Source: Brasenia schreberi (taxonomy: Eukaryota > Streptophyta > Magnoliopsida > Nymphaeales > Cabombaceae). From it: a stretch of 64,000 nt of DNA. The DNA lies in assembly GCA_036023115.1 (NCBI GenBank), contig JAYKKT010000089.1, forward strand, positions 19,463,001-19,527,000, given 5' to 3'. Made by a program: the position numbers and the translations under genes. The notes under the pieces were generated by a model that saw only the letters and a program-made list of their open reading frames with translations, searched no databases and was not told the origin of the DNA. How positions within the stretch are numbered: position 1 is the first letter of the stretch; each line of letters begins with the position of its first letter. Below, piece after piece: positions 20,652 through 32,557 of the stretch.

Positions 20652-23600
20652 TGTAAACACCCCGAAATCCCATGAATTTCTCAAAATCCATCTGGTTTTA
20701 TACAAGCAGCCCCAAAGGGCCATTTTGAGTCTGGAAACCCAGGAGCCTTCCAGACAACCCTGTATATATGTTTTAAACTATATCTTTCAAAAAACATATG
20801 ATATGGCTTTTTTGAAAACCCTTTTAAAACACGTTTTTGAAACCCGAAGTGGCTTGGCCCGATCAAGACAGGACTAGGAGAGCCAAGAAGAGCCCGGAAC
20901 CGGAGCACATGTCAAGCCCGGCGCAGCAACTCTTGTATTTGATTCACACCCCAGGATCTCGAACGTCCAAGACCCTGTTCTTACCAAAATAGCATTTGAA
21001 GTCATCTCCAGAAGGCAGAAACGGAGGCGGACGACCATGTTGGCGAAGACCCAACGCAGACGGAGTACTGATGCTGTCAGGCCCCGCACGAATCGTCCGT
21101 TTCGAACCCAGCTCGAAGGAGTCAGAGTTCAGTTTGGATTGGATCTGGACCATATATATCCAGATTCCAATCCAAACCCATGTGTGGACTTGGATTTGGA
21201 TTTGGATCCAGAGATCCAATCCAATATCCATATCCATGGCCCATATCACCTTCTCATAAATGGAGGTGGGGCCCACTTGAAATTCACGTGGGATATTGGG
21301 CATGAGAGAGAGTGGGGGTGAAAAATATCAAGAGTGTTGTATTAAGCTTGACTTGTGTGTCAAGTTGGGTTTAATCATGTGGGTTAGCCTAATTGAGTGG
21401 GTTTAAGCTTGTAATTAGCTAAAACCTAACCTAGGGCTGCACCAACATGGGGTGATCAAGGTCTATGGGCCATGCTAAGGGAGCTCCCTCACCTAAACCT
21501 AACCCAAAATGCCTAATCCTAGCCTAAACCCCTAATCCACCCCTAATCTGAACCTAATCACCTAACCCACTTCCCTAATCCCGGCCTAATCCCAACCTAA
21601 TCACCTAACCCACTTCCCTAATCCTAGATTAATTTCCCTAATCCTAGCCTAAACCCAACCTAATCACCTAACCTAGCTCACTAAACCTCACCCTAAAACC
21701 CAACCACCTAACCTAGTCCTAAACCCCTAAACCACCCTTAGCCCACGATTTACCCAAACCCCTAGTTTTAAAATATCTGGCCCAACCCCTTCCAGCCCAC
21801 CTTATCTACATACCACCCTACCTAAACCACCTAACCACTACCCTCAGCCCAGCCCTAACCGACCTACCCATCCCCTATTTAAACCCCCCCTCCTTGTGGG
21901 CGGGTTTTCCAAGTGGGAACCACCATCTCACCCAGCCGGGCCCTCTCCTTCTCCCATCTCTCACCTAGCCGGGACCACTCCCCACCTCCGCCTGCTCCAT
22001 CTGCTCCGCCAGCCACCACCTGCACCGCCACCTTCCCTCTTCCATCCACCACCACCATCCCTCAGCCGGACGCCATCACCTCCACCCAACCGAACCAGCC
22101 AACAGCCACCTGCCCGCCTACTTCCCACTTCATCCGCCACCTCTCCCCATTCGGTAAGTACCCCAAACTCCCTCAAAGCCCCTCTCTACCACCTCTCCAC
22201 TCTTAGCCACCCATCCTACCTTCATCTCAGCCCTTTTGCCACCACCACTTTAACCTAGCCGAACCTAGTATAACCCAAGCTACCGGCCACTACCTAGCCA
22301 TCATCTCCCATTCGGCCTTCCCCTAGGTGTCCTATTCGGCCTTCCCACCGGCTCACCTTCTAGGTCCAGTTTCCCTAAACTCTCAACTCCCCTAGTGACC
22401 CTAAGAACCCACTTATTCAGCCACTTTAAACCCCCTATTTGGAGGCGCCATCTACTTGCCACCAGCCACCTTCGAGGCGCCTATCCCGCGCCCCACTTGC
22501 AGCCGGCCAGCACCCTTGATCACCTATCTTCGCGGAGCTCCCACTTGCAGCCCAAGGCCGAGCCCACGCTCAAGCAAGACCTCTACGGACCAGCTACTCG
22601 TAAGTGTCTAAACTCGGTCCTTAGTTGTACACTTGCTTGAGATTCAATTTGATACGGGGTTGTAATAACGGAGCATAGTCTCCCCCCGCTTGTAATAACG
22701 TGGCTTGGCACAACCACACACGTGCACTCTCTTAGTCGTGCACGATTTTGAACACACACGGGCCTAATCAGCCCCTAATATATAAGTGTATATATATACT
22801 TTCATTTTCGAAGGGTTTTTGTTTAAGTTGGGTGCGTTGTCTTTCAATTCAAGCACTCTCACACACATTGAGCTTTCGCTCTTAGTTGAAAGACCCAAGT
22901 AAGGGCCGACCTATACTATTTGGGTTTCATTTCATGTCGTGTGAGTAAGTCTTTCAATTCAAGCACTCTCACACACATTTAGATTTCGCTCTTAGTTGAA
23001 AGACCCAAATAAGGGCCGACCTATACTATTTGGGTTTCATTTCATGTCGTGTGAGTAAGTCTTTCAATTCAAGCACTTTCACACACATTGAGCCTTCGCT
23101 CTTACTCCCAAGACCTTAGTAAAGGCCTTATTGCAGTTATATTTGGGTTTCATTTATGTCGTGTGGGTAGTCTTTCAATTCAAGCACTCTCACACACATT
23201 GAGCCTTCGCTCTTACTCCCAAGACCTTAGTCAAGGCCATACTGCAATTTATATTTGGGTTTCATTTCATGTCGTGTGAGTAAGTCTTTCAATTCAAGCA
23301 CTTTCACACACATTGAGCCTTCACTCTTACTCCCAAGACCTTAGTAAAGGCCTTATTGCAGTTATATTTGGGTTTCATTTATGTCGTGTGGGTAGTCTTT
23401 CAATTCAAGCACTCTCACACACATTGAGCCTTCGCTCTTACTCCCAAGACCTTAGTCAAGGCCATACTGCAATTTATATTTGGGTTTAATTTCATGTCAT
23501 GTGTGTAAGTCTTTCAATTCAAGCACGCACCCACATTGAGCCTTCGCTCTTATTTGCAAGACCCGAGTAAGGGCTCATATACATAAGCTATATACATATT

Positions 23601-24149
23601 TCCCTTCGGTTATTTCCCTTCGGTTATTTCCCTTCAGTATTGTCTTTATATTTCGGGTTTTCCCTTTGGAGTAGCATGAGTTTGCATTGCATCTACGCCA
23701 TACCACGAGGTAGGACGCATATTGCATCAAAGCAAGCCCCGCTCGAATTCGCCCATGTAGTGGAGTGTTCATAACACACAAACTAGGTGGCCCAAAGATG
23801 GATAAAAGAAAAGTCTTAGGCACGTGCAAATCCACGTGATCTAAAATATGCAATCGCATCTTAAAGACCCGAAATAGACACCTCGAACCGCTTCGTAGAC
23901 TTTCTCCCCAAAACTCGATTTTTGCAAAGCGTACAGACTGACCCTTGTGCATCGGTGCAAGAAGGTCTGCGACGACAAGAGCTTACTTGCTCACAGTCGC
24001 CACGTTTAGAAGTCAGTGTTCAAAATATCTTCGCTAGCTTAAGTAAGCTAGCTGGCACGCCCTATTTGTATACATAGGCCTTAGACACACGAGAAGATCC
24101 ACCAAAGCCCCGAAAGAGGCGAAGAGGCGGGGATTTTCGCGCGTCTACA
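20652..24149 (+). repeat. Element B 3' LTR (3498 bp)
   Basis: Direct repeat of 9169-12683 with the same internal order. TATA-like box TATTTAAA at 21876-21883. The 110-bp array begins at 22841 with anchors to 23511 (7 units). U5 hairpin at 24033-24052 and PBS-like decamer at 24053-24062. It ends TCTACA at 24149, followed by the TSD. Confidence 0.95.
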
Positions 24150-24154
24150 CTAGG
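24150..24154. repeat. Right target-site duplication of element B (CTAGG)
   Basis: Matches 9164-9168. Element A's LTR resumes directly after it. Confidence 0.93.
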
Positions 24155-25183
24155 TTAGGTGATTAGGCTAGGTTTAGGCTAGGATTAGGGAAATTAATCT
24201 AGGTTTAGGGAAGGATTAGGGAAGTGGGTTAGGTGATTAGGTTGGGATTAGGACGGGATTAGGGAAGTGGGTTAGGTGATTAGGTTCAGATTAGGGGTGG
24301 ATTAGGGGTTTAGGCTAGGTTTAGGCATTTTGGGCTAGGTTTAGGTGAAGGAGCTCCCTTAGCATGGCCCATAGACCTTGATCACCCCATGTTGGTGCAG
24401 CCCTAGGTTAGGTTTTAGCTAATTACAAGCTTAAACCCACTCAATTAGGCTAACCCACAAGATTAAACCCAAACTTGACACACAAGTCAAGCTTAATACA
24501 ACACTCTTGATATTTTTCACCCCCACTCTCTCTCATGCCCAATATCCCACATGAATTTCAAGTGGGCCCCACCTCCATTTATGAGAAGGTGATGTGGGCC
24601 ATGGATATGGATATTGGATTGGATCTCTGGATCCAAATCCAAATCCAAGTCCACACATGGGTTTGGATTGGAATCTGGATATATATGGTCCAGATCCAAT
24701 CCAAACTGAACTCTGACTCCTTCGAGCTGGGTTCGAAACGGACGATTCGTGCGGGGCCTGACAGCATCAGTACTCCGTCTGCGTTGGGTCTTCGCCAACA
24801 TGGTCGTCCGCCTCCGTTTTTGCCTTCCGGAGATGACTTCAAATGATATTTTGGTAAGAACAGGGTCTTGGACGTTCGAGATCCTGGGGTGTGAATCAGA
24901 TACAAGAGTTGCTGTGCCGGGCTCGACAGGTGCTCCGGTTCCGGGCTCTTCTTGGCTCTCCTGGTCCTGTCTTGATCGGGCCAAGCCACTTCGGGGTTTC
25001 AAAACATGTTTTAAAAGGGTTTTCAAAAGCCATATTATATGTTTTTGAAAGATAAAGTTTAAAACATATGTACAGGGTTGTCTGGAAGGCTCCTGGTTTT
25101 CCAGACTCAAAATGGCCCTTTGGGGCTGCTTTTATAAAACCAAGTTTGTTTTAAGGAATTCGTGGGATTTCGGGGTGTTTACA
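24155..25183 (-). repeat. Element A 5' LTR, U3 portion (second of two parts)
   Basis: Continuation of the LTR interrupted at 9168. It has the CCTAA-rich tract on the minus strand, the two U3 hairpins in reverse, and ends with the complement of TGTAAACACC at 25174-25183. Together with 6802-9168 it gives about 3396 bp. Confidence 0.92.
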
Positions 25184-26905
25184 ATCATCCCTTTGCTGCC
25201 ACCATTCTCACTCAGCCGAACCTATCACAACCTAAACTACCGGCCACTACCTAACCATCCTATCTACATTCGGCCTTCCCTTAAACTCCCTTTAGGTCCA
25301 TACTCCCCAATACTCTAGACTCTCCTAGTGACCCTACACACTCACTTGGCCCAGCCCCTTTAATCCCCCACATCAAGGCGACACCCATTTGCAGCTGGCC
25401 ACCTTCGAGGCGCCTATCCCGCGCCCCACTTGCAGCCGGCCATCACCCTTTGTCATCCACCCTCACGGAGCTCCCGTTTGCAGCCCAAGGAGAAGGCCAA
25501 GCCCACGCTCAAGCAAGGCCTCTACGGACCAGCTACTCATAAGTGCCTAAACTCGGTCTTTAGTTGTGTACTTGCTTTAGATTCAATTTGATACGGGGTT
25601 GTAATAACGGAGCATAGTCTCCCCCCGCTTGTAATAACGTGGCTTGGCACACCCACACACGTGCACTCTCTTAGTTGTGCACGATTTTGAACATACACGG
25701 GCCTAATCAGCCCCTAATACATAAATATATATATATACTTTCATTTTCGAAGGGTTTTTGCTTAAGTTGGGTGCGTTGTCTTTCAATTCAAGCACTCACA
25801 CACATTGAGCTTTCGCTCTTATTTGAAAGACCCAAGTAAGGGCCGACCTATACTATTTGGGTTTAATTTCATGTCGTGTGAGTAAGTCTTTCAATTCAAG
25901 CACTCTCACACACATTGAGCCTTCGCTCTTATTTGAAAGACCCAAGTAAGGGCCGACCTATACTATTTGGGTTTAATTTCATGTCGTGTGAGTAAGTCTT
26001 TCAATTCAAGCACTCCCACACACATTGAGCCTTCGCTCTTATTCCCAAGACCTTAGTAAAGGCCTTATTGCAGTTATATTTGGGTTTCATTTATGTCGTG
26101 TGTGTAGTACTTCAATTCAAGCACTCTCACACACATTGAGCCTTCGCTCTTACTCCCAAGACCTTAGTCAAGGCCATAATGCAATTTATATTTGGGTTTA
26201 ATTTCATGTCGTGTGTGTAAGTCTTTCAATTCAAGCACGCACCCACATTGAGCCTTCTCTCTTATTTGCAAGACCCGAGTAAGGGCTCATATACATATTA
26301 TATATACATATCTCCCTTCGGCATTTATATTTCAAGTCATTTCCCTTCGGTTATTTCCCTTCGGTTATTTCCCTTCAGTTATTTTCCTTCAGTATTGTCT
26401 TTACATTTCGGGTTTTCCCTTTGGAGTAGCGTGAGTTTGCATTGCATCTACGCCATACCACGAGGTAGGACGCATATTGCATCAAAGCAAGCCCTGCTCG
26501 AATTCGCCCACGTAGTGGAGTGTTCATAACACACAAACTAGGTGGCCCGAAAAGGGATAAAAGAAAAGACTTAGGCACATGCAAATCCACGTGATCTAAA
26601 ACATGCAATCGCATTTTAAAGACCCGAAATAGACACCTCGAACCGCTTCGTAGGCTTTCTCTCCAAAAGCTCGATTTTTGCAAAGCGTACAGACTGACCC
26701 TTCCACATCAGTGCAAGAAGGTCTGCGACGACAAGAGCTTACTTGCTCACAGTCGCCACGTTTAGAAGTCAGTGTTAAATATATCTTCGCTAGCTTAAGT
26801 AAGCTAGCTGGCTTGCCCTGTTTGCATACATAGGCCTTAGACACACGAGAGGATCCGCTCCGAGCCCTGAAAAAGGCGAGAGACGGGGATTTTCGCACGT
26901 CTACA
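25184..26905 (+). repeat. Element E LTR, 3' portion
   Basis: A plus-oriented main-family LTR starting mid-LTR (CCCTTTGCTGCC..., compare 34151) because A is inserted in it. It has the 110-bp array (anchors at 25780, 25888, 25998, 26110, 26223), 14-bp repeats, the U5 hairpin (26789-26808), a changed decamer TGGCTTGCCC, and TCTACA at 26905. No PBS follows; it runs straight into element F's gag, with CACTC (26906-26910) as the likely TSD. It is therefore a 3' LTR or a solo LTR of E, whose left part lies outside the window. Confidence 0.88.
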
Positions 26906-28349
26906 CACTCCAATCATGCAGTGCATATCGTGCATCCCACACCTCACACACCACACTTTCCCGAAATAAAAAATGCCCAAGCAATAGTGATCCGGGGAGC
27001 GCTTAGAAACCCGCCCCCGGCTAAAGCCTTGGTAGTGATTCGGGGTGTCCCGAGACACCAAGTTAGAGCCAAAGTAGGAACGAGCCCTAGGGATAGTGTA
27101 GAGGAAGTGACTAGATCGAGGAGGATCTATCAACCCCCACACTTAGCAAAACAAACAAGCAAGGGAGTGGTCATTCTACCAGGCCCCCCACAAGCATGCA
27201 TACCAAACTCATCCCAGGGTGTCGATAAAAAGGGTGTGGTAATAAACCCCTATGACCTAGAAATGCATCTTTCTAAACTCCCTATAAACATGTCTATCTT
27301 GGAATTGATAAAAATTTCTCCCAAGCATAGACGAGTCCTAGAGGAGATTTTAGAGAAGACTAGAGTCGACACTACCATATCCCCTGAATCCCTATCTACC
27401 TTGGTTTCTCCCGTCTTTGCAAAAACTTCCATTGTATTCATAGAGAATGATTTGGGAAAGTATGATGTGATCCATAACCAAGCACTCCATATAGAAGTGG
27501 TGTTAAACGGCTACCCTATTAGTAAATGCCTAGTCGATGGAGGAGGAGGCCTTAATGTCCTCCCCCTCCATGTGGCTTTCCAAATAGGAATCTCTACCTC
27601 TATGCTTGAACCGAGTCCCATAACCATTACAGGATACGATGGGAACATCCAACCCCTTAGGCTCCATAAAATTACCCATGAAAGTCGGACAAATACCTCA
27701 CGAGGGATTATTCCATGTCTTGGATATAAATCTCCATTACAACCTATTATTGGGAAGACCATGGATACACTCTCTTAGAGCCGTCCCATCTACCTTTCAC
27801 AGATGTCTCAAAATCCAATGGAAAAATCAGGTAGTGGTTGTTTTTGGAGAAGACCATCCCCAATTAAATGGAATAGAAACCTTTCCTTGTATATCAGGGG
27901 AGCCAAATCAGGAAGTAAAGACCAATCGGGAAACTGCCAAAATAAACCTCCCTGAAATAGCCAAACCTTCCAAAATGATAGTAGTCCGTATTTTAGGCAA
28001 GTCAAAACCTTCCAAATCCCTCCATCTTCCCAAAAGAACCATTAGGATGAGTAAACCTGCCATAGATGATTCATCTTTCCAAAATCATCCTCTATATCAA
28101 AAATTTTCAAAATTCAAAAAACCTTGGAAGATGTTGCTAAATATGGGATATACTCCTTACCAAGGATTGGGGGTTCACGGCCAAGGAAAACTAGAGCCTA
28201 TTGTACCTATGCCAAATATAGGACGCCATGGTTTAGGATATAGCCTATCCATACCACCCGAGCCACCACCCGAAACCAATTGGGTTAAGGGTGCCTTAGA
28301 ACCCGCTAAAACCGAGACCTATGGTTTAGACATCTTATTTGGAGTCTAA
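26906..28349 (+). pseudogene. gag-pro: Element F gag C-terminus and protease, truncated and frameshifted
   Basis: Cut at the left by E's LTR. The frame from 26909 gives VTRSRRIYQPPHL, INPYDLEMHLSKLPINMSIL, then the protease CLVDGGGGLNVLPLHVAFQIG and ITGYDGN. A one-step frameshift near 27640-27650 moves the reading to the frame 27639-28349: LGSIKLPM, FHVLDINLHYNLLLGRPWIHSL, and the G-patch-like MGYTPYQGLGVHGQGKLEPI...GLGYS. It ends TAA at 28347-28349. The DGGGG protease motif and G-patch are therefore shared by both subfamilies. Confidence 0.88.
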
Positions 28350-28375
28350 TTCATAGCGTTTTCTTTGCAGGTTTG

Positions 28376-28633
28376 ATGGAAGATCCCTCTTTTGAGAAAA
28401 ATACAAAAAAAGTATATATTTCCAAAAACCAAAAAAATCTAGAAAAACCCAAAAACCCAAAAAAATGTTTGATTTTCAAAGATTTAGTTGTTTCCCCTTT
28501 TGTTATTTATGGTGAAAATTATCAAAAATCCAAAAAAATGCTGGTTTCCCCTTCTGTTTGTTTTCAAAAATCCAAAAAAATAGAAAAATTTAAAAAAACT
28601 CCAAAAATATTATTTTTCAAAAATTGGATTTAG
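28376..28633 (+). pseudogene. pol: Element F pol N-terminus remnant
   Basis: Starts MEDPSFEKNTKKV directly after the acceptor-like TTTCTTTGCAG (ending 28370) and is lysine-rich, like the N-terminus of the other pol frames (KPKKIENLENTKK). It stops at 28631-28633. In A, B and C the equivalent ATG or near-ATG is followed by a short frame ending soon after DPFF or similar, so F may show the older start of this frame. Confidence 0.6.
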
Positions 28634-29230
28634 AAATGCTTTCTTTTCTTATCTGTGATACTTCCCTAGAAAACAAGAACTTGAGAGTGATTAAAGCAAG
28701 GGGGAAAGTCCCCTCATCCATGAGGATGGTAAAGCCTCCAAGCTTTCTAAATTCCATAAAATCGTTGATTTGGAAAATGCTTCAAAGTGTGTAAGTAGGA
28801 GTTTCCTATAAATGCATTAGAGAGTTAACCTACCCAAAATACATCCAAGGATCATATCATATATCGCCAAGACTTAGGTTGTGCATATCTTTCATGCATC
28901 ACATTGAAAAACAATCATATTGTATAGAGACCTGCCATAATATGTGAGTTCTCATGCCATTTCCTCCGAACTAGGGGCATTGAGATGTTATTCCTTAAAT
29001 ACATTTCATAGAAATTGAGTGTATTCATCATATCATAAAGCATGCATTATCATTGCATTATAGGAATGCACCTTGCATAACATAATGCATCCACAAGAAG
29101 CCCGTACTCCATTTGAAGATGGCAGCCCACAAGGATGGTCACTATGTTGCAAAGGGGCATCATCAATATTGGTAAGTTGATGTTAAGGAAGGAAAATTAG
29201 TAGATTCTATAAATGCCCAATACTATGTGT
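28634..29230 (+). pseudogene. Element F collapsed pol: pre-RT region joined to pol end
   Basis: At about 28739-28790 one frame reads SKLSKFHKIVDLEN, matching SELPEFHRILDFE upstream of RT in the other copies. At about 29165-29215 another reads VDVKEGKLVDSINAQY, matching IDVEGRNLADPINIQY at the pol end. RT, both RNases H and almost all integrase (about 3 kb in D) are missing. The DNA between (about 28800-29100) is A/T-rich, with repeated ATGCATT-like strings, and I recognise nothing in it. Confidence 0.7.
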
Positions 29231-30418
29231 GGGGTCTACTTTAAATTCCATTTGAAAAGATTTTGAAAATAGAACTCTTTTGAATTTCTGGAAAGAAGGA
29301 CCAAAGATGGATTATGTGACTCCAAATTAGGGAATTGATACTTTATGAAAAGTGGAGTTTCCAAAAATTATTTGGTAACATGTCAAAAATCTTTTACTTA
29401 CCAAATGAGGCCTAATTCAAAATAGCAAGGTGCTTTTAAATGGTAGGTGCTATTAGGAAATAGGATAATCTTGGCTGAATTGATTATCTAAAGGGGTGAG
29501 TTATTCCCCATTTCGCTTCTCTCCAAAAAAGGAAAATTGGCAATATTCAAAAGAAAAAGAAAAAGAGAATACAAAAACTCCTCGAAAAGAAGTCTTCCCC
29601 GAATAGACTGAGGGAATACAAAAACTTCTTAAAAAGGAGTCTTCTCTTTGAAAGAAAAGGAAAAGGGAATGCAAAAACTCCTCCAAGAAGAAGCCTTCCC
29701 CGAATAGACAGAGGGAATACAAAAACTTCTTCAAAAGAGGTCTTCTCTTGAAAAAGAAAAAAAAAGAAAGAAAGAAAGAAAAAGGAAAAGCCAAAGCTCA
29801 AAAGAGCAATTTTCCGTCTCTTTGCCTTAAACCCCGGGACACTTCAGAAGGGACCGCGGGTAATTCTTTCCCAAATCCCCATAGCTCATCCCGATGGAGA
29901 AAAGTTCACCTTGAAAGTCCTAGAGTAGGAATAGGACCTATTTCATTTGAATTCATGTTGTTTGAGAATTAGAATTCGTTAGGTAAGAAAGGGAGCTTTG
30001 AAATGTTATTCAAAATCTTCCATAAAACCTCTACTTATTTATGAGTATTAAAACCCAAGTGAAGGGAAATATGAGAAATTGTAAGTCCTTTTTGATAGAA
30101 ACCAAAAAGAGTTCTCTTTTCGAAAAAGGAATTTTGAAAATCCTAAACATCAAAAGAAACAGGGACCATTGCTTGGGGCAGATGGCCAACATAGGCTTCT
30201 TCTTGAGTTCGTGAATCAAAGGTATGAGTCTCTAAACATTCATTTCACACACATGAATACATTCATAAAGTGGTTGTTCATGCATGATTGTCCTAGGATT
30301 AGGAGCTCTTGCCAAATCCCTCTTTGCTAAGAATCCAAGAAAATAGATGTTATGGAATAAAGATCGATTCCATACTCTCAAGGCAAATCTGAGAAGAAAA
30401 GCAAATAGGTGTTTTCTT
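29231..30418 (+). other. Element F 3' UTR
   Basis: Aligns in outline with the 3' UTR of B, C and D (AATAGCAAGGTGCTT..., CGGGACACTTCAGAAGGGAC), with many differences. It includes the tandem repeat at 29550-29755. No credible gene. Confidence 0.7.
29550..29755 (+). repeat. Two tandem ~100-bp purine-rich units
   Basis: ACAAAAACTCCTC... at 29571 and GCAAAAACTCCTC... at 29671, each followed by CTTCCCCGAATAGAC and AATACAAAAACTTCTT. A (AAAG)-rich run follows. Confidence 0.8.
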
Positions 30419-30466
30419 CTTTGCCATTATCCAAATGAATTTGGAATAATGCCAAAGAGGGGCATC
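30419..30466 (+). promoter_or_regulatory. Polypurine tract with hairpin, element F
   Basis: CTTTGCCATTATCCAAAT and ATTTGGAATAATGCCAAAG flank a 2-nt loop, followed by AAGAGGGGCATC next to the LTR start at 30467. The arms differ from those of B at several places but still pair. Confidence 0.7.
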
Positions 30467-30999
30467 TATAGACACCCAAAATTTTCTTTTAAAATTCTTA
30501 CCTTTTTAGGAAAGTGGCCATTTTAGCAATTTTGGGGTTTTCGAAGGAAAAAGGCACTAAACGAGTTTGTTTTGGTATGAAAATTTTATGAAAGCTTTAA
30601 AATGATGAAAGAATACTTTCCTTTCTGAAAAATTCGAATTTTGACAAAATTGGAAGAAAATGACAATTTTGCCCCCGGCATGGAAAAAGCAGGATTTCGT
30701 TTCGTTAAAAGTTTTCTATTGATAAATTTGTTTTAAATTTGCTGTTTGAAAAGAAACAGGCATTTATAAGACAATTTGACACCTGAAAAGGCAGGTGGGT
30801 GCCCAAAAAGGAGAGCGGGCATCAAAAAGGGAAAGTGAGCTTCCCAAAAAGAAAAGTTCATATTTGGAAAGAAATCAGTTGCCCGAGGGAAAAGTTGATG
30901 TTATCAAAGGAAAGGAAAGATGGAAGCAAGAATGATAGCTTCCGAAAAGCAAGGTTTGGTATCGAACACCTTTCGTAACATGTCCATGTTATGCTTGGG

Positions 31000-31384
31000 T
31001 GTCGAGGTAATTAGTGTATTGATATGCATCAGTTTTGCATTGTCATATGTTACTGTTATGTTACTTTTATGTTAAGAACAATGTTAAAGTTTTTAACACT
31101 CATGAGAGAAATCTAGTGAGCATGATGGTTGGTTTTCAAAAACGTAACATGGGCTTACTTGAAGGCTTTTGTAGTAAAGCATGTAATATGGATTTGCATA
31201 ACTACTTTCACAGCAAATGTGCAGTTATGTTCTCAAAGTGCAAGCAGACTGAACGAGTGACTCTTGGATGGAGCCACCTCTGAAATGCTGCAAGGCCAGA
31301 TAGCTCCTTCTTCAGGATCTTTTACCAATTACCAATGTTATGGATGATGCAATGGATGATATTGTTCGACAGACAAAGGAGTTG
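31000..31384 (+). other. Possible further captured sequence, unidentified
   Basis: Open stretches exist (31035-31283, with HNYFHSKCAVMFSKCK), but I do not recognise them. The stretch directly upstream of the PPR fragment reads VMDDAMDDIVRQTK in one frame. Possibly part of the captured host DNA. Confidence 0.3.
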
Positions 31385-31620
31385 GACCCGATCTAGTAAC
31401 TTATAACATCATGTCGTCTGCTCTAAAGAATGGTGCTCAGTACCCAAAGGCAATTTCATACTTTGAACTCATGAAGGGTACACATATTCGGCTGAATACA
31501 GTTACATATAATATAAACACCCATGTAAAATTGGGAAGCGTGCTAAAACAGTGGATATATTCAATTCAATGAGATCGAGAAAGGGAGGTTGCAGTTCCGA
31601 TATTGTGACATTCACCAGCA
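31385..31620 (+). pseudogene. PPR gene fragment (P-class, EMB2654-like) captured in F's LTR
   Basis: One frame gives GVGPDLVTYNIMSSALKNG, then YPKAISYFELMKGTHIR and LNTVTYNI. After a frameshift near 31525-31545 the next frame gives KRAKTVDIFNSMRSRKGG and DIVTFTS. This is the spacing and wording of consecutive 35-residue pentatricopeptide repeats. It closely resembles my recollection of the Arabidopsis EMB2654 protein (GPDLVTxNI, SYFELMKG, LFNSMR, PDVVTFTS). PPR proteins bind organelle RNA. This is a short broken piece with no start, so it is non-functional. Confidence 0.75.
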
Positions 31621-31735
31621 GTAAGATGATGGAGCAACCAGACCTCTCTGACCAAGATGTTACATTTGTCACCAAGTTCATTGATTTCCTGATAATAAAG
31701 ATGGTACCAGACTGGAAACCATCTTCCATCATTCA
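31621..31735 (+). pseudogene. Probable WNK-kinase C-terminal fragment captured in F's LTR
   Basis: The frame running on from the PPR piece reads KMMEQPDLSDQDVTFVTKF, then IDFLIIKMVPDWKPSS. This resembles the conserved C-terminal (OSR1-like) segment of plant WNK kinases (EMVEQL-L-D-DV-FIA-FID-LI--LVP-WKPS). There is no kinase domain. The join to the PPR piece lies within a few bases of 31620, so two unrelated genes are fused. Identification is from memory of the family. Confidence 0.5.
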
Positions 31736-31743
31736 GTCACTAA

Positions 31744-31929
31744 ATGCAACAGATTGTATCTAAGCGGAAATATGCTCATATGAACTCCATCGATTTTCTC
31801 TTTGAGGCTAGAGATGAAGATCAGGCACTTCATCTTTTTGACAAGGGAAAGAAGAAACAATTGGAAGGAGCTCATGTGGAATTTAAAGACGCTTGGTGTG
31901 TCGTGCTTTATGGACCTTCATTGGTCTAG
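31744..31929 (+). pseudogene. Unidentified open stretch after the WNK-like piece
   Basis: 61 codons (reading KRKYAHMNSIDFLFEARDED and ALHLFDKGKKKQLEGAH). Not low-complexity and coding-like in composition. Possibly a third captured exon, but I do not recognise the family. Confidence 0.3.
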
Positions 31930-32557
31930 AAAACATACTTGGAGGCTTGCTTTTTCATGGGAAATTTGATGTTCGAACGCATGGTTCCACAATACAAACC
32001 TATACTATGAATTTTCAACTGAGAAACTGAATAGGTTCATCCTTCAGAACAAACTGTGCATGCTTGGGTTCCTCCTGCCAAATGGAGGTTGTTTCTTCCT
32101 TTGGGGCAATACAGCAACACGATGCATCATGGTTGAACTCACCTTTCCACCGAATTCTGCAAGGAACGCCCTGCGGCTCCCTGGCAGCACGATTTTCTGA
32201 GTTCTGGCCTAACTCGATAACAAGAGAGAAGAGAAAAGTATACGTACCATACCAAGTTCAGCGTGAATTCCAATCTTCCAAGTATAGCCAAATTCAACGA
32301 TAACAGCAACAAAGGAGACGCTCCAGCAGAATTGGAAGCAAGGCAACTCCACCTACCTCTTTCAGAAGACACCAACTTGCCGATTCCAGCTCCATAACAG
32401 CAACCAGCTCTACTTGCCATTCCAATTTCAGCAAGAGATATCAACAGCAAGATCCTTGACTTTCCAAATTCACAGAACCAGCAGCAACTTTCCAAGTTTC
32501 GATTTTTACAGCAATAACATGCCTTTCACGTAAAATCCAGCAAAGAAACTTGCCTTG

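Larger units (their letters stand above)
9169..24149 (+). mobile_element. Element B: complete-ended 15-kb Ty3/gypsy (Tat-like) retrotransposon
   Basis: B has a 5' LTR (9169-12683), PBS, gag-pro, pol, 3' UTR, polypurine tract and 3' LTR (20652-24149), flanked by the 5-bp TSD CTAGG. By eye the two LTRs differ at about six places in their first ~670 bp, mostly C/T, so the insertion is young. It lies inside element A's LTR and must post-date A. Only pol is damaged (RT frameshift region). Confidence 0.95.
1..25183 (-). mobile_element. Element A: Ty3/gypsy (Tat-like) LTR retrotransposon, 3' end outside window, interrupted by element B
   Basis: On the minus strand, reading right to left: 5' LTR (25183-24155, then 9168-6802), PBS, gag-pro, pol. 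The last few pol codons, 3' UTR and 3' LTR lie left of the window. Element B (9169-24149) interrupts the LTR. A itself was inserted into a plus-oriented LTR (element E): E sequence starts directly after A's terminal TTTACA at 25183. The gag-pro and pol frames have no indels against B and D, only two nonsense codons, so A is a fairly recent copy. Confidence 0.93.

Noticed and set aside
31385..31735. A functional PPR or WNK gene
   Set aside because: Only short pieces are present, with a frameshift and no start, domain completeness or exon structure.
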